A DNA stretch of 8,121 nucleotides from NCBI GenBank assembly GCA_024638905.1, contig JAHEJH010000190.1, positions 1 to 8,121 of the forward strand, given 5' to 3'. Position 1 is the stretch's first letter. Each line of letters begins with the position of its first letter. A model generated the notes under the pieces. The model was not told the DNA's origin and did not search any database. It saw nothing but the letters and a program-made list of their open reading frames with translations. Shown here one piece after another: positions 1-6,486 of the stretch. A program made the translations under genes and the position numbers. Source of the DNA: Luminiphilus sp. (GTDB taxonomy: Bacteria; Pseudomonadota; Gammaproteobacteria; Pseudomonadales; Halieaceae).

Positions 1-1162
1 TGAAGAACTGGGCGAGCTGTCACTCAACGCCAATCTGGAGGGTGAAACGTTGTATGCGGGTTTTGAGCTGCCCTGGCTTCGCGGGCAACTTCAACAGTTC
101 ACTAGTGCTCCGGTATCGGACTCGGCGGCGGCGTTGCGGGCCAGTCTGGAGCGTGAGTTGCGCATTGAGTATCTGGACCTCGAGGGCCTGCCGCAGGTGA
201 GCGGGCAGTGGGCTGAGCGCGCTGCGCCGCCCGACCCTCAAGGCGCGCTGGGAGCCTGGATGCGCCAACTTCATGTGTCTGTGGAGGGTATCCATCGTGC
301 CGATACCAAATTGGGTGATCTGGATCTCGCAATCGATTACGTGGAGGGCGAGGGTTGGCAGTTCAGAGAGGTGACGGGCAATTTTCTCGGTATCAATTGG
401 CTGCCAAAAACGCGGATGATTTGGCAGTCCAGCGAGGAGGGCGAGTCGACCACGCTGTCACTCGCAGCAGAGCTCCAAGATGTGGCCACTTCTCTTGCCT
501 TGATAGGCGTCGCCCCACTGGTGGAAACCGAGCGCGGCAGGTTGGACGCTGAGTGGCAATGGCCGGGCAGTCCCGCCGATTTTGAGCTGACCGCGATGAG
601 CGGTGATATGGAACTGGAGATGGAGGCCGGATCGTTTGTCACGGCCAATGCGGAGGCGACCGGGGCGCTGCGGTTGCTGAGTTTGCTGAATCTCTCGGGT
701 TTGTTTCGTCGTGCCAATATGAATCAGCTATTCGATCCGGGCGTGACATTCGATAGCGCAGGGGGCAGCTTCAATTTTTCGCAGGGCGACTTGCGCATCC
801 CTGACTTTTCCATCGAAGGGTCTGGGGGGTACTTTACCTTTAGTAGCGATATCGATCTTGTCGCCGAGACGCTGGACGGCGAGTTGGTGGTGACGCTGCC
901 GCTGGTTGAAAATATTCCCTGGGTGGCAGCACTTGCCGGGGGATTACCCGTAGCTGCGGGCACTTATCTAATCAGTAAAGTTTTTGAGGATCAGGTTAAT
1001 CAATTATCGAGCGGTGTTTATGCCGTGAGCGGCGATCTTGATAACCCTGAGGTCGCATTTGAGCGCGTGTTTGATGCGAAGTCCCAGCTGCCCCGGGTGG
1101 AAGATCAAGTGGTCGAAGATCAATCGTCGACGGATGCTGCGGCATCGAGCTCTGATAGGTAG
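1..1162 (+). CDS. yhdP: YhdP/AsmA-like envelope protein, C-terminal part (5' truncated by the window edge)
   Basis: The frame is open from base 2 to a TAG stop at 1160-1162 and gives 386 residues. No start is claimed: the TTG at 50 is internal and the frame continues upstream past the window edge. The C-terminal half has the hallmarks of the YhdP (AsmA_2/DUF3971) family: a WPGSP element, then the block ATGALRLLSLLNLSGLFRR, a TFDSAGGSFNFSQGDL strand pair, an IEGSGGYFTFSSDIDL strand and a closing SGVYAVSGDLDNPEV. These proteins are very long (over 1,200 residues), anchored in the inner membrane at the N terminus, and span the periplasm as beta-rich AsmA-type lipid-transfer proteins. YhdP, TamB and YdbH together support phospholipid movement to the outer membrane. 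The last 30 residues or so (acidic, Ser/Ala-rich) lie beyond the conserved domain and run into the opposite-strand darP gene. Family assignment is firm; exact substrate is inferred. Confidence 0.88.
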   Translation, partial: EELGELSLNANLEGETLYAGFELPWLRGQLQQFTSAPVSDSAAALRASLERELRIEYLDLEGLPQVSGQWAERAAPPDPQGALGAWMRQLHVSVEGIHRADTKLGDLDLAIDYVEGEGWQFREVTGNFLGINWLPKTRMIWQSSEEGESTTLSLAAELQDVATSLALIGVAPLVETERGRLDAEWQWPGSPADFELTAMSGDMELEMEAGSFVTANAEATGALRLLSLLNLSGLFRRANMNQLFDPGVTFDSAGGSFNFSQGDLRIPDFSIEGSGGYFTFSSDIDLVAETLDGELVVTLPLVENIPWVAALAGGLPVAAGTYLISKVFEDQVNQLSSGVYAVSGDLDNPEVAFERVFDAKSQLPRVEDQVVEDQSSTDAAASSSDR

Positions 1163-1647
1163 CGAAATAGCTTTCTCGCGTGCGCTTTTTCGTTGCCGCG
1201 CTGGATTTCTTTGGGATGCTGGCGAATCCATTGACGCAGCAGGGACGCCTCGGCAGCGGGCCAGATGGCGAGGATGTCCCCAAGTGCCATGTCACCTTCT
1301 TCCCGTAAGCGATCCCGAGCCGCCTCGACGCGATGCAAACCTGCAGTGGATACCGCATGTTGCTGATCGAGCACAGCGAGACCCGTCTCAATGGGCGCGG
1401 TATCCGTTGAACGCATCAATTTGCCGATAAACTGTAGCTGCCTTTTGAGGCCGCCGCGGGCCGTAATGTTGCGGGCCGTTTCTATCGCTTCTTTGAGCCG
1501 CTCATCTGGAATATTGATTCGATCAAGGTCCGAGCGTGACAGTGAAACCAGCCGCTCGCCCATTTCTTGTAGCGCAAGCATCTGACGCTTGCGCTCACTC
1601 TTGCTGGGTCGCAGGTCATCTGTCTCGCCGGTATCTGAGTCGGTCAT
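1120..1647 (-). CDS. darP: DarP/YjgA, 50S ribosomal subunit assembly factor (DUF615)
   Basis: A complete 175-residue protein with ATG at 1645-1647 and TGA at 1120-1122; the E. coli homologue has 183. Family landmarks are SKSERKR near residues 16-21, the helical segment IPDERLKEAIETAR (46-59), the core LKRQLQFIGKLMR (67-79), RDRLREEGD (111-119), IWPAAEASLLRQWIR (128-142) and the ending ARKLFRYLSEL (157-167). DarP (YjgA) binds late 50S precursors near the peptidyl transferase centre and helps 23S rRNA mature. The protein is rich in Arg and Glu, largely alpha-helical and has no signal peptide, as expected for a cytoplasmic ribosome factor. It lies 12 bp downstream of mgtE on the same strand, so it may be the last gene of that transcript. 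Its final codons overlap the 3' end of the convergent yhdP gene by 43 bp. No strong Shine-Dalgarno is visible before its ATG. Confidence 0.93.
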   Translation of the reverse strand: MTDSDTGETDDLRPSKSERKRQMLALQEMGERLVSLSRSDLDRINIPDERLKEAIETARNITARGGLKRQLQFIGKLMRSTDTAPIETGLAVLDQQHAVSTAGLHRVEAARDRLREEGDMALGDILAIWPAAEASLLRQWIRQHPKEIQRGNEKAHARKLFRYLSELDAAASVDD

Positions 1648-1659
1648 GATCTGCTGCCA

Positions 1660-3006
1660 TCACGCATAAAATGCAGTGGCGAGTCCGAGGAAAGCCAGAA
1701 AACCCATCACATCGGTAACGGTGGTGACCAGTACGCCACCCGCCAACGCAGGGTCAATTTGCAGTTTACGGAGCACGATAGGGAGACCTGCGCCCGTCAC
1801 GCCCGCCGTGACTAAATTGATCAACATGGCACAGGCAATAATGACGCCAAGCATCGGGTCGCCGAACCACAGCGACGCGGCAGCGGCAATCACGGCGGCC
1901 CAGAGCAGTCCATTGAGCAGCCCGACTAATGATTCGCGGCCGATGAGCCACAACTCGTTGCGATGATTGATTTGACCCATCGCCATAGCGCGAATCAGGA
2001 TCGTCAGGCTCTGTGTGCCCGCTATACCCCCCATGGAGGCCACAATCGGCATCAGCACTGCAAGTGCGACCACTTTCTCAATGGTGTCCTGAAACAGATT
2101 GATCACCGAAGATGCCAGTAACGCCGTACCAAGATTGACGCCCAGCCACACGGCGCGGCGAGGTGCTGACTGCCATACCGTCGCAAAGGTATCTTCCTCT
2201 GCCAGACCGGCAAGCGAGGTCAGGGAGTGATCTGCCTCTTCTCTGATGACATCCACTACGTCGTCAATCGTAATCCGTCCGAGCAGCTTGCCGTCATCAT
2301 CGATCACCGGCGCAGAAATCCAGTCATTTCGCTCAAATCGCCGCGCCACCTCGGTTGCGGGTGTATCGGCGGCGATGGCCTCTTGGTCAGTGATCATCAT
2401 CTCCCGAACAGACACGGCAGGGTCAGACACGAGCACGGTACCGATTGCCAGCAGCCCTACAAATCGATCGCTGCGGTTTACCACAATGAGACTGTCGGTA
2501 TTGGGCGGGAGCTCCGTATGCCGGCGGAGATAGCGCAGAACCACATCCAGCGTCAGATCTGCGCGGATGGTGATGGTGTCGGTGCTCATCAAACCACCCG
2601 CAACGTCATCAGAAAAGCTCAACACTTTCTGAAGGCGCTGGCGGTACTGCTCATCCATGATCGCCAGCACTTGACCGGTCACCTCATCGGGTAACTCATG
2701 GAGGATGTCGGCGACGTCATCATCATCCAGCTGTTCGACAATCTCGGCCAGTGCCTCGGGCTCCCGGTCAGCCAAAGCGGCGTTGCGGAGTTCGTCTGGC
2801 AATTCGTTGACAACCAGCACTTCCTGCTCAGGTTCGAGAAGGCCAAGCAGCAGCGCGCGGTAGTCAGGGGGTGAAGAGCTGATCAAATAAGCGACGTCAC
2901 CGGGTGACATCTCAGCCAGAATACCCGCGACGTCGCCCAGCGTGCGAGACCGCAGGGCGAGTTCAAGACGTTCTGTCTTGGTGGGGAAATTGGCGGGTGA
3001 GTTCAC
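1660..3006 (-). CDS. mgtE: MgtE family magnesium channel/transporter
   Basis: A 448-residue protein with the full MgtE layout. A helical, acidic N domain spans about residues 10-130 and includes the LDDDDVADIL motif at 93-102. Next comes a CBS pair (about 135-192 and 197-258) opening with AGGLMSTDTI. Five transmembrane segments follow, at roughly 286-306, 313-336, 357-381, 384-410 and 421-446. The second carries MPIVASMGGIAGTQSL. The last carries TVTDVMGFLAFLGLA, whose Asp432 matches the pore magnesium-site aspartate of Thermus thermophilus MgtE. The family forms homodimeric inner-membrane channels whose cytoplasmic domains close when internal Mg2+ is sufficient. The start codon is GTG (3004-3006), supported by an AGAGGAG ribosome site 8 nt upstream. 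The gene sits 73 bp after npr and 12 bp before darP. There is no room for a Firmicute-type M-box riboswitch, so control is likely through the protein's own gating. Confidence 0.96.
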   Translation of the reverse strand: MNSPANFPTKTERLELALRSRTLGDVAGILAEMSPGDVAYLISSSPPDYRALLLGLLEPEQEVLVVNELPDELRNAALADREPEALAEIVEQLDDDDVADILHELPDEVTGQVLAIMDEQYRQRLQKVLSFSDDVAGGLMSTDTITIRADLTLDVVLRYLRRHTELPPNTDSLIVVNRSDRFVGLLAIGTVLVSDPAVSVREMMITDQEAIAADTPATEVARRFERNDWISAPVIDDDGKLLGRITIDDVVDVIREEADHSLTSLAGLAEEDTFATVWQSAPRRAVWLGVNLGTALLASSVINLFQDTIEKVVALAVLMPIVASMGGIAGTQSLTILIRAMAMGQINHRNELWLIGRESLVGLLNGLLWAAVIAAAASLWFGDPMLGVIIACAMLINLVTAGVTGAGLPIVLRKLQIDPALAGGVLVTTVTDVMGFLAFLGLATAFYA

Positions 3007-3007
3007 A

Positions 3008-3063
3008 GCGGGATCTCCTCTGAGGTCGCCATTATCCGCTACCGACTCTGAAGATCTACCCGC
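3008..3063 (-). promoter_or_regulatory. Imperfect inverted repeat in the npr-mgtE gap; possible mgtE leader hairpin or promoter region
   Basis: The 73 bp between npr and mgtE contains nested complementary arms. Bases 3008-3012 (gcggg) pair with 3059-3063, 3013-3016 (atct) with 3052-3055 after a 3-nt bulge, and 3025-3028 (gtcg) with 3043-3046. A transcript running from npr into mgtE could fold this way and place the mgtE Shine-Dalgarno (3015-3021) inside the structure. The same gap holds GATAAT on the minus strand (3031-3036), a good -10 hexamer, but I see no convincing -35 at the right distance. The two readings compete, because a start from that -10 would leave only half the hairpin. No U-tract follows, so it is not a typical intrinsic terminator. 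Confidence 0.3.
3015..3021 (-). promoter_or_regulatory. Ribosome binding site of mgtE
   Basis: AGAGGAG on the minus strand lies 8 nt before the GTG at 3004-3006. It decides this start: GTG would be weak without it, and the first in-frame ATG lies more than 30 codons further on, inside the conserved N domain. The site falls within a possible leader hairpin (3008-3063). Confidence 0.75.
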
Positions 3064-3080
3064 GAAAATGCCTTTGTGAC

Positions 3081-3347
3081 TTATTCCAGCTCGTCGAACC
3101 CGCCGGCAAAAAGCGTTTCAAGCGCAATCATCGCGTCGTTCTCGTCATGACCAGAGATCGCCACGCTGAGCTCTGCACCGCAAGGTGCAGCCAACATGAG
3201 TACCGACATGATGCTTTTCGCATCGATCTCCTGATTTTGATAGCTGATACGAATGTCGCTGGTGAATCGGGCCGCACAGTCCACCACTTTTGCGGCGGGC
3301 CGGGCATGGAGGCCAAGCGGATTAATGACCGTGATCGTCTTTTCCAT
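3081..3347 (-). CDS. npr: NPr, HPr-like phosphocarrier of the nitrogen PTS
   Basis: An 88-residue HPr-fold protein. The phospho-accepting histidine is His14 in PLGLHARPA (residues 10-18). The second family motif, DAKSIMSVLMLAA (42-54), has Ser45 at the HPr regulatory-serine position, and the protein ends GGFDELE, as HPr-type proteins often do. NPr receives phosphate from EI-Ntr (PtsP, encoded elsewhere) and passes it to PtsN, encoded two genes upstream here. I chose the ATG at 3345-3347. The frame stays open further upstream, but that would add 40 residues lying inside rapZ with no family match. The start is 2 bp past the rapZ TGA, so translation is probably coupled. The nearest purine-rich site (AAGAGG, 3361-3366) is 13 nt away, rather distant. 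Confidence 0.95.
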   Translation of the reverse strand: MEKTITVINPLGLHARPAAKVVDCAARFTSDIRISYQNQEIDAKSIMSVLMLAAPCGAELSVAISGHDENDAMIALETLFAGGFDELE

Positions 3348-3349
3348 TC

Positions 3350-4222
3350 TCAGCTGCACGCCTCTTGCAGGTCTCGATGGCGAATTTGGGCCGCAGGAAA
3401 CTGCGCGATCAGGTCTCGATGTAACTTCTCGGTCAGATAAACGGAGCGATGCTGACCGCCAGTGCAACCGATGGCAATCGTCATATAGCTTCGATCGGAC
3501 TGGTCGAAGTCGCGTAAAACACTAGCGATGAAGTCTTTCAGTTTTTCGAAGAAAGTAAGGCATCGCGGATCATTTTCCAGAAACTGGATGACTTCTGTGT
3601 CGAGGCCGGTCTGGGGGCGCAGTTCGTCTTGCCAATAGGGATTGGGCAATGCTCGGGCATCAAAGACAAAGTCGGCGTCCGTCGGAACGCCACGTTTAAA
3701 AGCAAAAGACTCGAACAGCACCGAGAGGCCATCTCGCTGCTGAACGACACGGCTGGTGATCATGTCCCGCAGTGCTCGCGGGGTGAGATCGGTGGTATCG
3801 ATAAGTAGGTCCGCATTCGCCGCGATCGGCTCGAGATGCTTCCTTTCGCGTGAAATGGCCTCGGGTAGAGAATTGTCAGGTCCCGCAAGCGGGTGTCGGC
3901 GTCTGGTTTCGCTGAAACGCTTCAACAGCACCTGAGGTTGAGCATCCAAAAAGATGATGAGCCTATCGGGCAGCGTAGCCAGATGTGACATCAACTCAGA
4001 GTTGTCGTGAGCTCCGATTTTAATAGCGCGCGCATCGACGCAGACGGCAACGCCCTGGAAACGTTCGTATTCCGGGTGACCGATGATCTCCTCTGAGAAC
4101 TCGGGTAACAGCCTCGGTGGGAGATTGTCCACACAGTAGTATCCCTCGTCCTCAAGGAGTCGCAGTGCGCTACTCTTACCAGCGCCCGAGCTGCCGCTGA
4201 TGATGATGAGCTTGGGTGTCAT
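3350..4222 (-). CDS. rapZ: RapZ, P-loop RNA adaptor/amino-sugar sensor (formerly YvcJ/YhbJ)
   Basis: A 290-residue protein; the E. coli RapZ has 284. The N-terminal P-loop domain has Walker A GSSGAGKS (residues 10-17), the family signature YYCVDNLP (28-35) and a Walker B-like LIIFLDA (88-94). The C-terminal domain has ESFAFKRGVPTDADFVFDAR (171-190), LPNPYW (192-197) and the hallmark IGCTGGQHRSV (251-261). In E. coli, RapZ senses glucosamine-6-phosphate and presents GlmZ sRNA to RNase E, tuning GlmS synthesis. Compared with that protein, E. coli His171 and His190 are Arg177 and Tyr196 here. The E. coli basic tail residues Lys270, Lys281, Arg282 and Lys283 correspond to Pro276, Glu287, Ala288 and Cys289. 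So family membership is certain, but a GlmZ-type RNA role is not shown. The start ATG overlaps the ptsN stop as ATGA, a classic coupled junction. Confidence 0.96.
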   Translation of the reverse strand: MTPKLIIISGSSGAGKSSALRLLEDEGYYCVDNLPPRLLPEFSEEIIGHPEYERFQGVAVCVDARAIKIGAHDNSELMSHLATLPDRLIIFLDAQPQVLLKRFSETRRRHPLAGPDNSLPEAISRERKHLEPIAANADLLIDTTDLTPRALRDMITSRVVQQRDGLSVLFESFAFKRGVPTDADFVFDARALPNPYWQDELRPQTGLDTEVIQFLENDPRCLTFFEKLKDFIASVLRDFDQSDRSYMTIAIGCTGGQHRSVYLTEKLHRDLIAQFPAAQIRHRDLQEACS

Positions 4223-4680
4223 GCAGCGTCACCACTTACCAGGAGTTGTTTCAGGGCCTCAGGGTCTTGTGTCTGGCGCACGCGGTCGCGCACTTCTGCG
4301 TTTGAGAAACTTCGCGCTAAGGCGGCCAGTAACTTCAGATGAGCTTCTGTCGCCTCCTCGGGCACCAGCAGTACGAAAATGATATCAACGTCCTGGCCGT
4401 CTGCAGAGCCGAAGTCAATAGGTTCTTGTAAGGTCACGAGACAACCGGCCGCCACAGCGCAGTCATTTATGCGGCAATGGGGGATGGCGATCCCTTCTCC
4501 GATGGCTGTGCTGCCCAACTTTTCTCGTGCCAGCAGCGCGCGATAAATGGTTTCGCTACTAAGATTTAGTGCGCCGCCCATCGCCTCGGCCGCACGCTCG
4601 AACACGCGCTTTTTGCTGAGCAGGGATTGCTCGCTCAGCGCCTGAAAGTGGCCCAGGGTCATTGCGCTTGGGTCAGACAT
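4219..4680 (-). CDS. ptsN: PtsN, EIIA-Ntr of the nitrogen phosphotransferase system
   Basis: A 153-residue single-domain EIIA (PTS_EIIA type 2 fold). The active site STAIGEGIAIPHCR (57-70) carries the phospho-accepting His68, matching His73 of E. coli PtsN. ETIYRALLAREKLGS (43-57) precedes it, and DVDIIFVLLVPEEATEAHLKLLAALAR follows in the C-terminal half. PtsN is the terminal acceptor of the PtsP-NPr-PtsN relay. It transports no sugar; in other bacteria its phosphorylation state controls potassium uptake and stress responses by protein contacts. The ATG at 4678-4680 is 3 bp after the hpf stop. An in-frame ATG six codons on (4660-4662) could also serve, and neither has a clear Shine-Dalgarno, so the true N terminus is uncertain by six residues. 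The 3' end overlaps rapZ by 4 bp. Confidence 0.96.
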   Translation of the reverse strand: MSDPSAMTLGHFQALSEQSLLSKKRVFERAAEAMGGALNLSSETIYRALLAREKLGSTAIGEGIAIPHCRINDCAVAAGCLVTLQEPIDFGSADGQDVDIIFVLLVPEEATEAHLKLLAALARSFSNAEVRDRVRQTQDPEALKQLLVSGDAA

Positions 4681-4683
4681 CGA

Positions 4684-4971
4684 TCAATGGCCCCGGTGTT
4701 TTTCCTTGTGCTTGATCACCTGTCGATCCAGCTTGTCAGCCAGCGAATCGATGGCGGCATACATATCATCTGACTCGGATGAGGCAAATAGATCCGCGCC
4801 CGCAACGTGGAGGTTGGCCTCTGCCTTGTGCAAATGTTTCTCGACAACGAGTGTCACCTCTATGCGGGTTATGTGGTCGCCATGACGCTCAATCGGTACC
4901 AGTTTCTCCTCTACATGCTGCCGAATAGCTGGCGTCACATCCAAGTGGTGTCCACTAATAGTCAGGTTCAT
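4684..4971 (-). CDS. hpf: Short ribosome hibernation promoting factor (HPF)
   Basis: A 95-residue protein, exactly the length of E. coli HPF, so it is the short form without the C-terminal dimerisation domain of long HPFs. Conserved features are MNLTISGHHLDVTPAIR at the N terminus, the basic LVVEKHLHKAEANLHV strand pair (41-56), and DMYAAIDSLADKLDRQVIKHKEK (69-91), whose lysine- and histidine-rich end contacts 16S rRNA. HPF binds the 30S decoding region in stationary phase and, with RMF, drives 100S ribosome formation. The start ATG (4969-4971) has a strong AAGGAG 6 nt upstream, the best ribosome site in the window, suggesting higher translation than its neighbours. The gene lies 29 bp after rpoN. 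In this widespread gene order it is the old ORF95 (or yhbH) between rpoN and ptsN. Confidence 0.96.
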   Translation of the reverse strand: MNLTISGHHLDVTPAIRQHVEEKLVPIERHGDHITRIEVTLVVEKHLHKAEANLHVAGADLFASSESDDMYAAIDSLADKLDRQVIKHKEKHRGH

Positions 4972-4977
4972 TTCTCA

Positions 4978-4983
4978 CTCCTT
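4978..4983 (-). promoter_or_regulatory. Strong ribosome binding site of hpf
   Basis: AAGGAG on the minus strand, 6 nt before the hpf ATG and inside the 29-bp rpoN-hpf gap. It is the closest match to the consensus anti-Shine-Dalgarno complement among the genes here. This suggests that hpf is translated independently, not merely by coupling to rpoN. Confidence 0.8.
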
Positions 4984-5000
4984 GCCCGATTCTTGCCAAT

Positions 5001-6401
5001 TCAGTTTAGACGTTTGCGTTCATTTGAGGGGGGGATCGCAAGCTGCTCGCGATACTTTGCGATCGTTCTGCGGGCTACTGGCATATCCCGCTCCTTGAGC
5101 AGCGCACACAATTTGGCATCGCTCAGCGGCTTTCGAACATCCTCGTGGGCGACCAGTTGTTTGATCGCAGCCTTAATCGCGGTGGAGGCAATGTCGTCCC
5201 CTTCATCGCCCGTCACTCTGCTGGAAAAGAAGTACTTCAGCTCGAAAGTGCCCCGCGGTGTGTGCATGTATTTTCTGGTGGTCGCGCGGGATACGGTGGA
5301 CTCGTGCAGGTCTACCTCTGCTGCGATATCTGCGAGCACCAGCGGTTTCATGCCGATTTCACCGACCTCCAGAAAGGCTTTTTGGTGCTCGACAATCTTG
5401 GCTGCGACTTTGAGCAATGTCTCGTTGCGGCTTTGCAAGCTTTTCATGAACCAGCGGGCTTCTTGTAACTGTTCTTTCACATATCCTTTGTCGGCTGCCG
5501 ATCCGTCGCTCAGCATGGCAACATAGTGATCATTCACTCGAAGTCGCGGGGCGACTTCAGGGTTCAGCTCCACTTGCCAGCGGCCATCGCTCAGCCGGAC
5601 AAATACGTCAGGTGTGACGTACTCCGTCTGCTCACTGCCGATTGAGGCGCCGGGCGTTGGATCAAGCGAACGAATCAATTGGATAGCACCGTCGAGTTCG
5701 CTCTCGCTGGCACGGAGTTTTCTGGCTAATTGGCGAGGGGGTGCTGTGGGTAGCTGCGCGAGGTGACGGCCGACGAGTGCCCCCGCAACATCTCGATATG
5801 GCGTATCGGTTGGTAGCTGTCTTAACTGGATGAGCAGACACTCGCGCAAATCTGCGGCGAAAATGCCTGGCGGCTCGAAGTGCTGTAACCGATGCAGCAC
5901 AGCGACCACCTCGTCGAGGTCCACGTCGTCCAGGCCGAGATCGGCGTGAAGGTCCTCTGCGGTTTGCGTGAGACGGCCGTCGCTGTTGACGGCATCAATC
6001 AGCGCCATAGCGATCAGGCGGTCGGTGTCTGAAAAACGCGTCAGATTGAGTTGCCAAAGTAAATGGTCCCGCAGGGATTCCTCTTCAGAGTCCTGTTCGG
6101 AGAAATCGGCCTCAGCAGCAGGGCCGGGTGTCGGCGGCGCCGAGGAGGGGAGTACGTCTTCCCAAACGGTGTCCACGGCCAGATCCTCGGCGGCGTCCTC
6201 CGACGCGGTTGCCTCAGCAAAATCGAGGTCAACCTCCTCAGGCTGTTCACTTTCGCGCTCTAGGAGTGCATTGCTCTCCAGCGTCTCTTCAATGATTTGT
6301 TGCAAATCGACGGTGCTCAACTGCAGCAATTTGATGGCCTGCTGCAGTTGCGGGGTCAGGGCCAGTTGCTGCCCTAGTTTGAGCTGAAGCGCTTGTTTCA
6401 T
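5001..6401 (-). CDS. rpoN: RNA polymerase sigma-54 factor RpoN
   Basis: A 466-residue sigma-54 with all three regions. Region I (1-50) begins MKQALQLKLGQQLALTPQLQ and is the Gln/Leu-rich segment contacted by enhancer-binding ATPases. Region II (about 51-108) is an acidic, Ala/Pro-rich linker. Region III has the core-binding part (about 110-300), the crosslinking segment near ARWFMKSLQSRNETLLKVA (315-333), the helix-turn-helix LADIAAEVDLHESTVSRAT (356-374) and the RpoN box ARRTIAKYRE (443-452), which reads the -24 promoter element. RpoN directs transcription of nitrogen, motility and other genes with AAA+ activators. I chose the ATG at 6399-6401 because it gives the canonical sigma-54 N terminus. 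The frame is open for 104 further codons upstream, into lptB, but that extension has no family counterpart. The Shine-Dalgarno is weak. A 172-bp gap before the gene may carry its own promoter. Confidence 0.97.
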   Translation of the reverse strand: MKQALQLKLGQQLALTPQLQQAIKLLQLSTVDLQQIIEETLESNALLERESEQPEEVDLDFAEATASEDAAEDLAVDTVWEDVLPSSAPPTPGPAAEADFSEQDSEEESLRDHLLWQLNLTRFSDTDRLIAMALIDAVNSDGRLTQTAEDLHADLGLDDVDLDEVVAVLHRLQHFEPPGIFAADLRECLLIQLRQLPTDTPYRDVAGALVGRHLAQLPTAPPRQLARKLRASESELDGAIQLIRSLDPTPGASIGSEQTEYVTPDVFVRLSDGRWQVELNPEVAPRLRVNDHYVAMLSDGSAADKGYVKEQLQEARWFMKSLQSRNETLLKVAAKIVEHQKAFLEVGEIGMKPLVLADIAAEVDLHESTVSRATTRKYMHTPRGTFELKYFFSSRVTGDEGDDIASTAIKAAIKQLVAHEDVRKPLSDAKLCALLKERDMPVARRTIAKYREQLAIPPSNERKRLN

Positions 6402-6429
6402 ACCACGGATAATCGCTCGCTGGAGATCC

Positions 6430-6457
6430 AGTGTATCGCCCCAACGTTGTCGTGCAA
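6430..6457 (-). promoter_or_regulatory. Weak candidate sigma-70 promoter for rpoN
   Basis: On the minus strand TTGCAC (6452-6457) and TACACT (6430-6435) are 16 bp apart, and a transcript from here would have an untranslated leader of roughly 20-25 nt before the rpoN ATG. The -35 matches consensus at three of six positions and the -10 at four of six. An rpoN promoter in this gap is plausible because the gap is the longest in the cluster, but the match is weak. Confidence 0.22.
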
Positions 6458-6486
6458 AGAAGTTGGCAAGAAAATTGCTAATGTTC

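Noticed and set aside
1272..1300. A TGGCAC hexamer on the minus strand (1283-1288), considered as the -24 element of a sigma-54 promoter
   Set aside because: It lies inside darP, no GC-containing -12 element occurs at the required spacing, and no gene starts downstream on that strand.
996..1391. A minus-strand 131-codon open frame crossing the yhdP-darP junction
   Set aside because: It is in a different frame from darP, has no recognisable domain and overlaps two well supported genes.
3348..3467. A 40-codon N-terminal extension of npr into rapZ
   Set aside because: HPr-like proteins start a few residues before the first strand, as with the ATG at 3347. The extra residues are out-of-frame rapZ sequence.
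4807..5526. A 239-codon plus-strand open frame opposite hpf and the 3' end of rpoN
   Set aside because: It is antisense to two confidently identified genes, its translation is Ser/Arg/Cys-rich with no recognisable domain, and it has no credible ribosome site. It is a shadow of rpoN and hpf codon use.
5968..6387. A 139-codon plus-strand open frame opposite the N-terminal part of rpoN
   Set aside because: It is made mostly of Ser and Arg, the usual mirror of an acidic Glu/Ala-rich linker (sigma-54 region II) on the other strand. No family resemblance.
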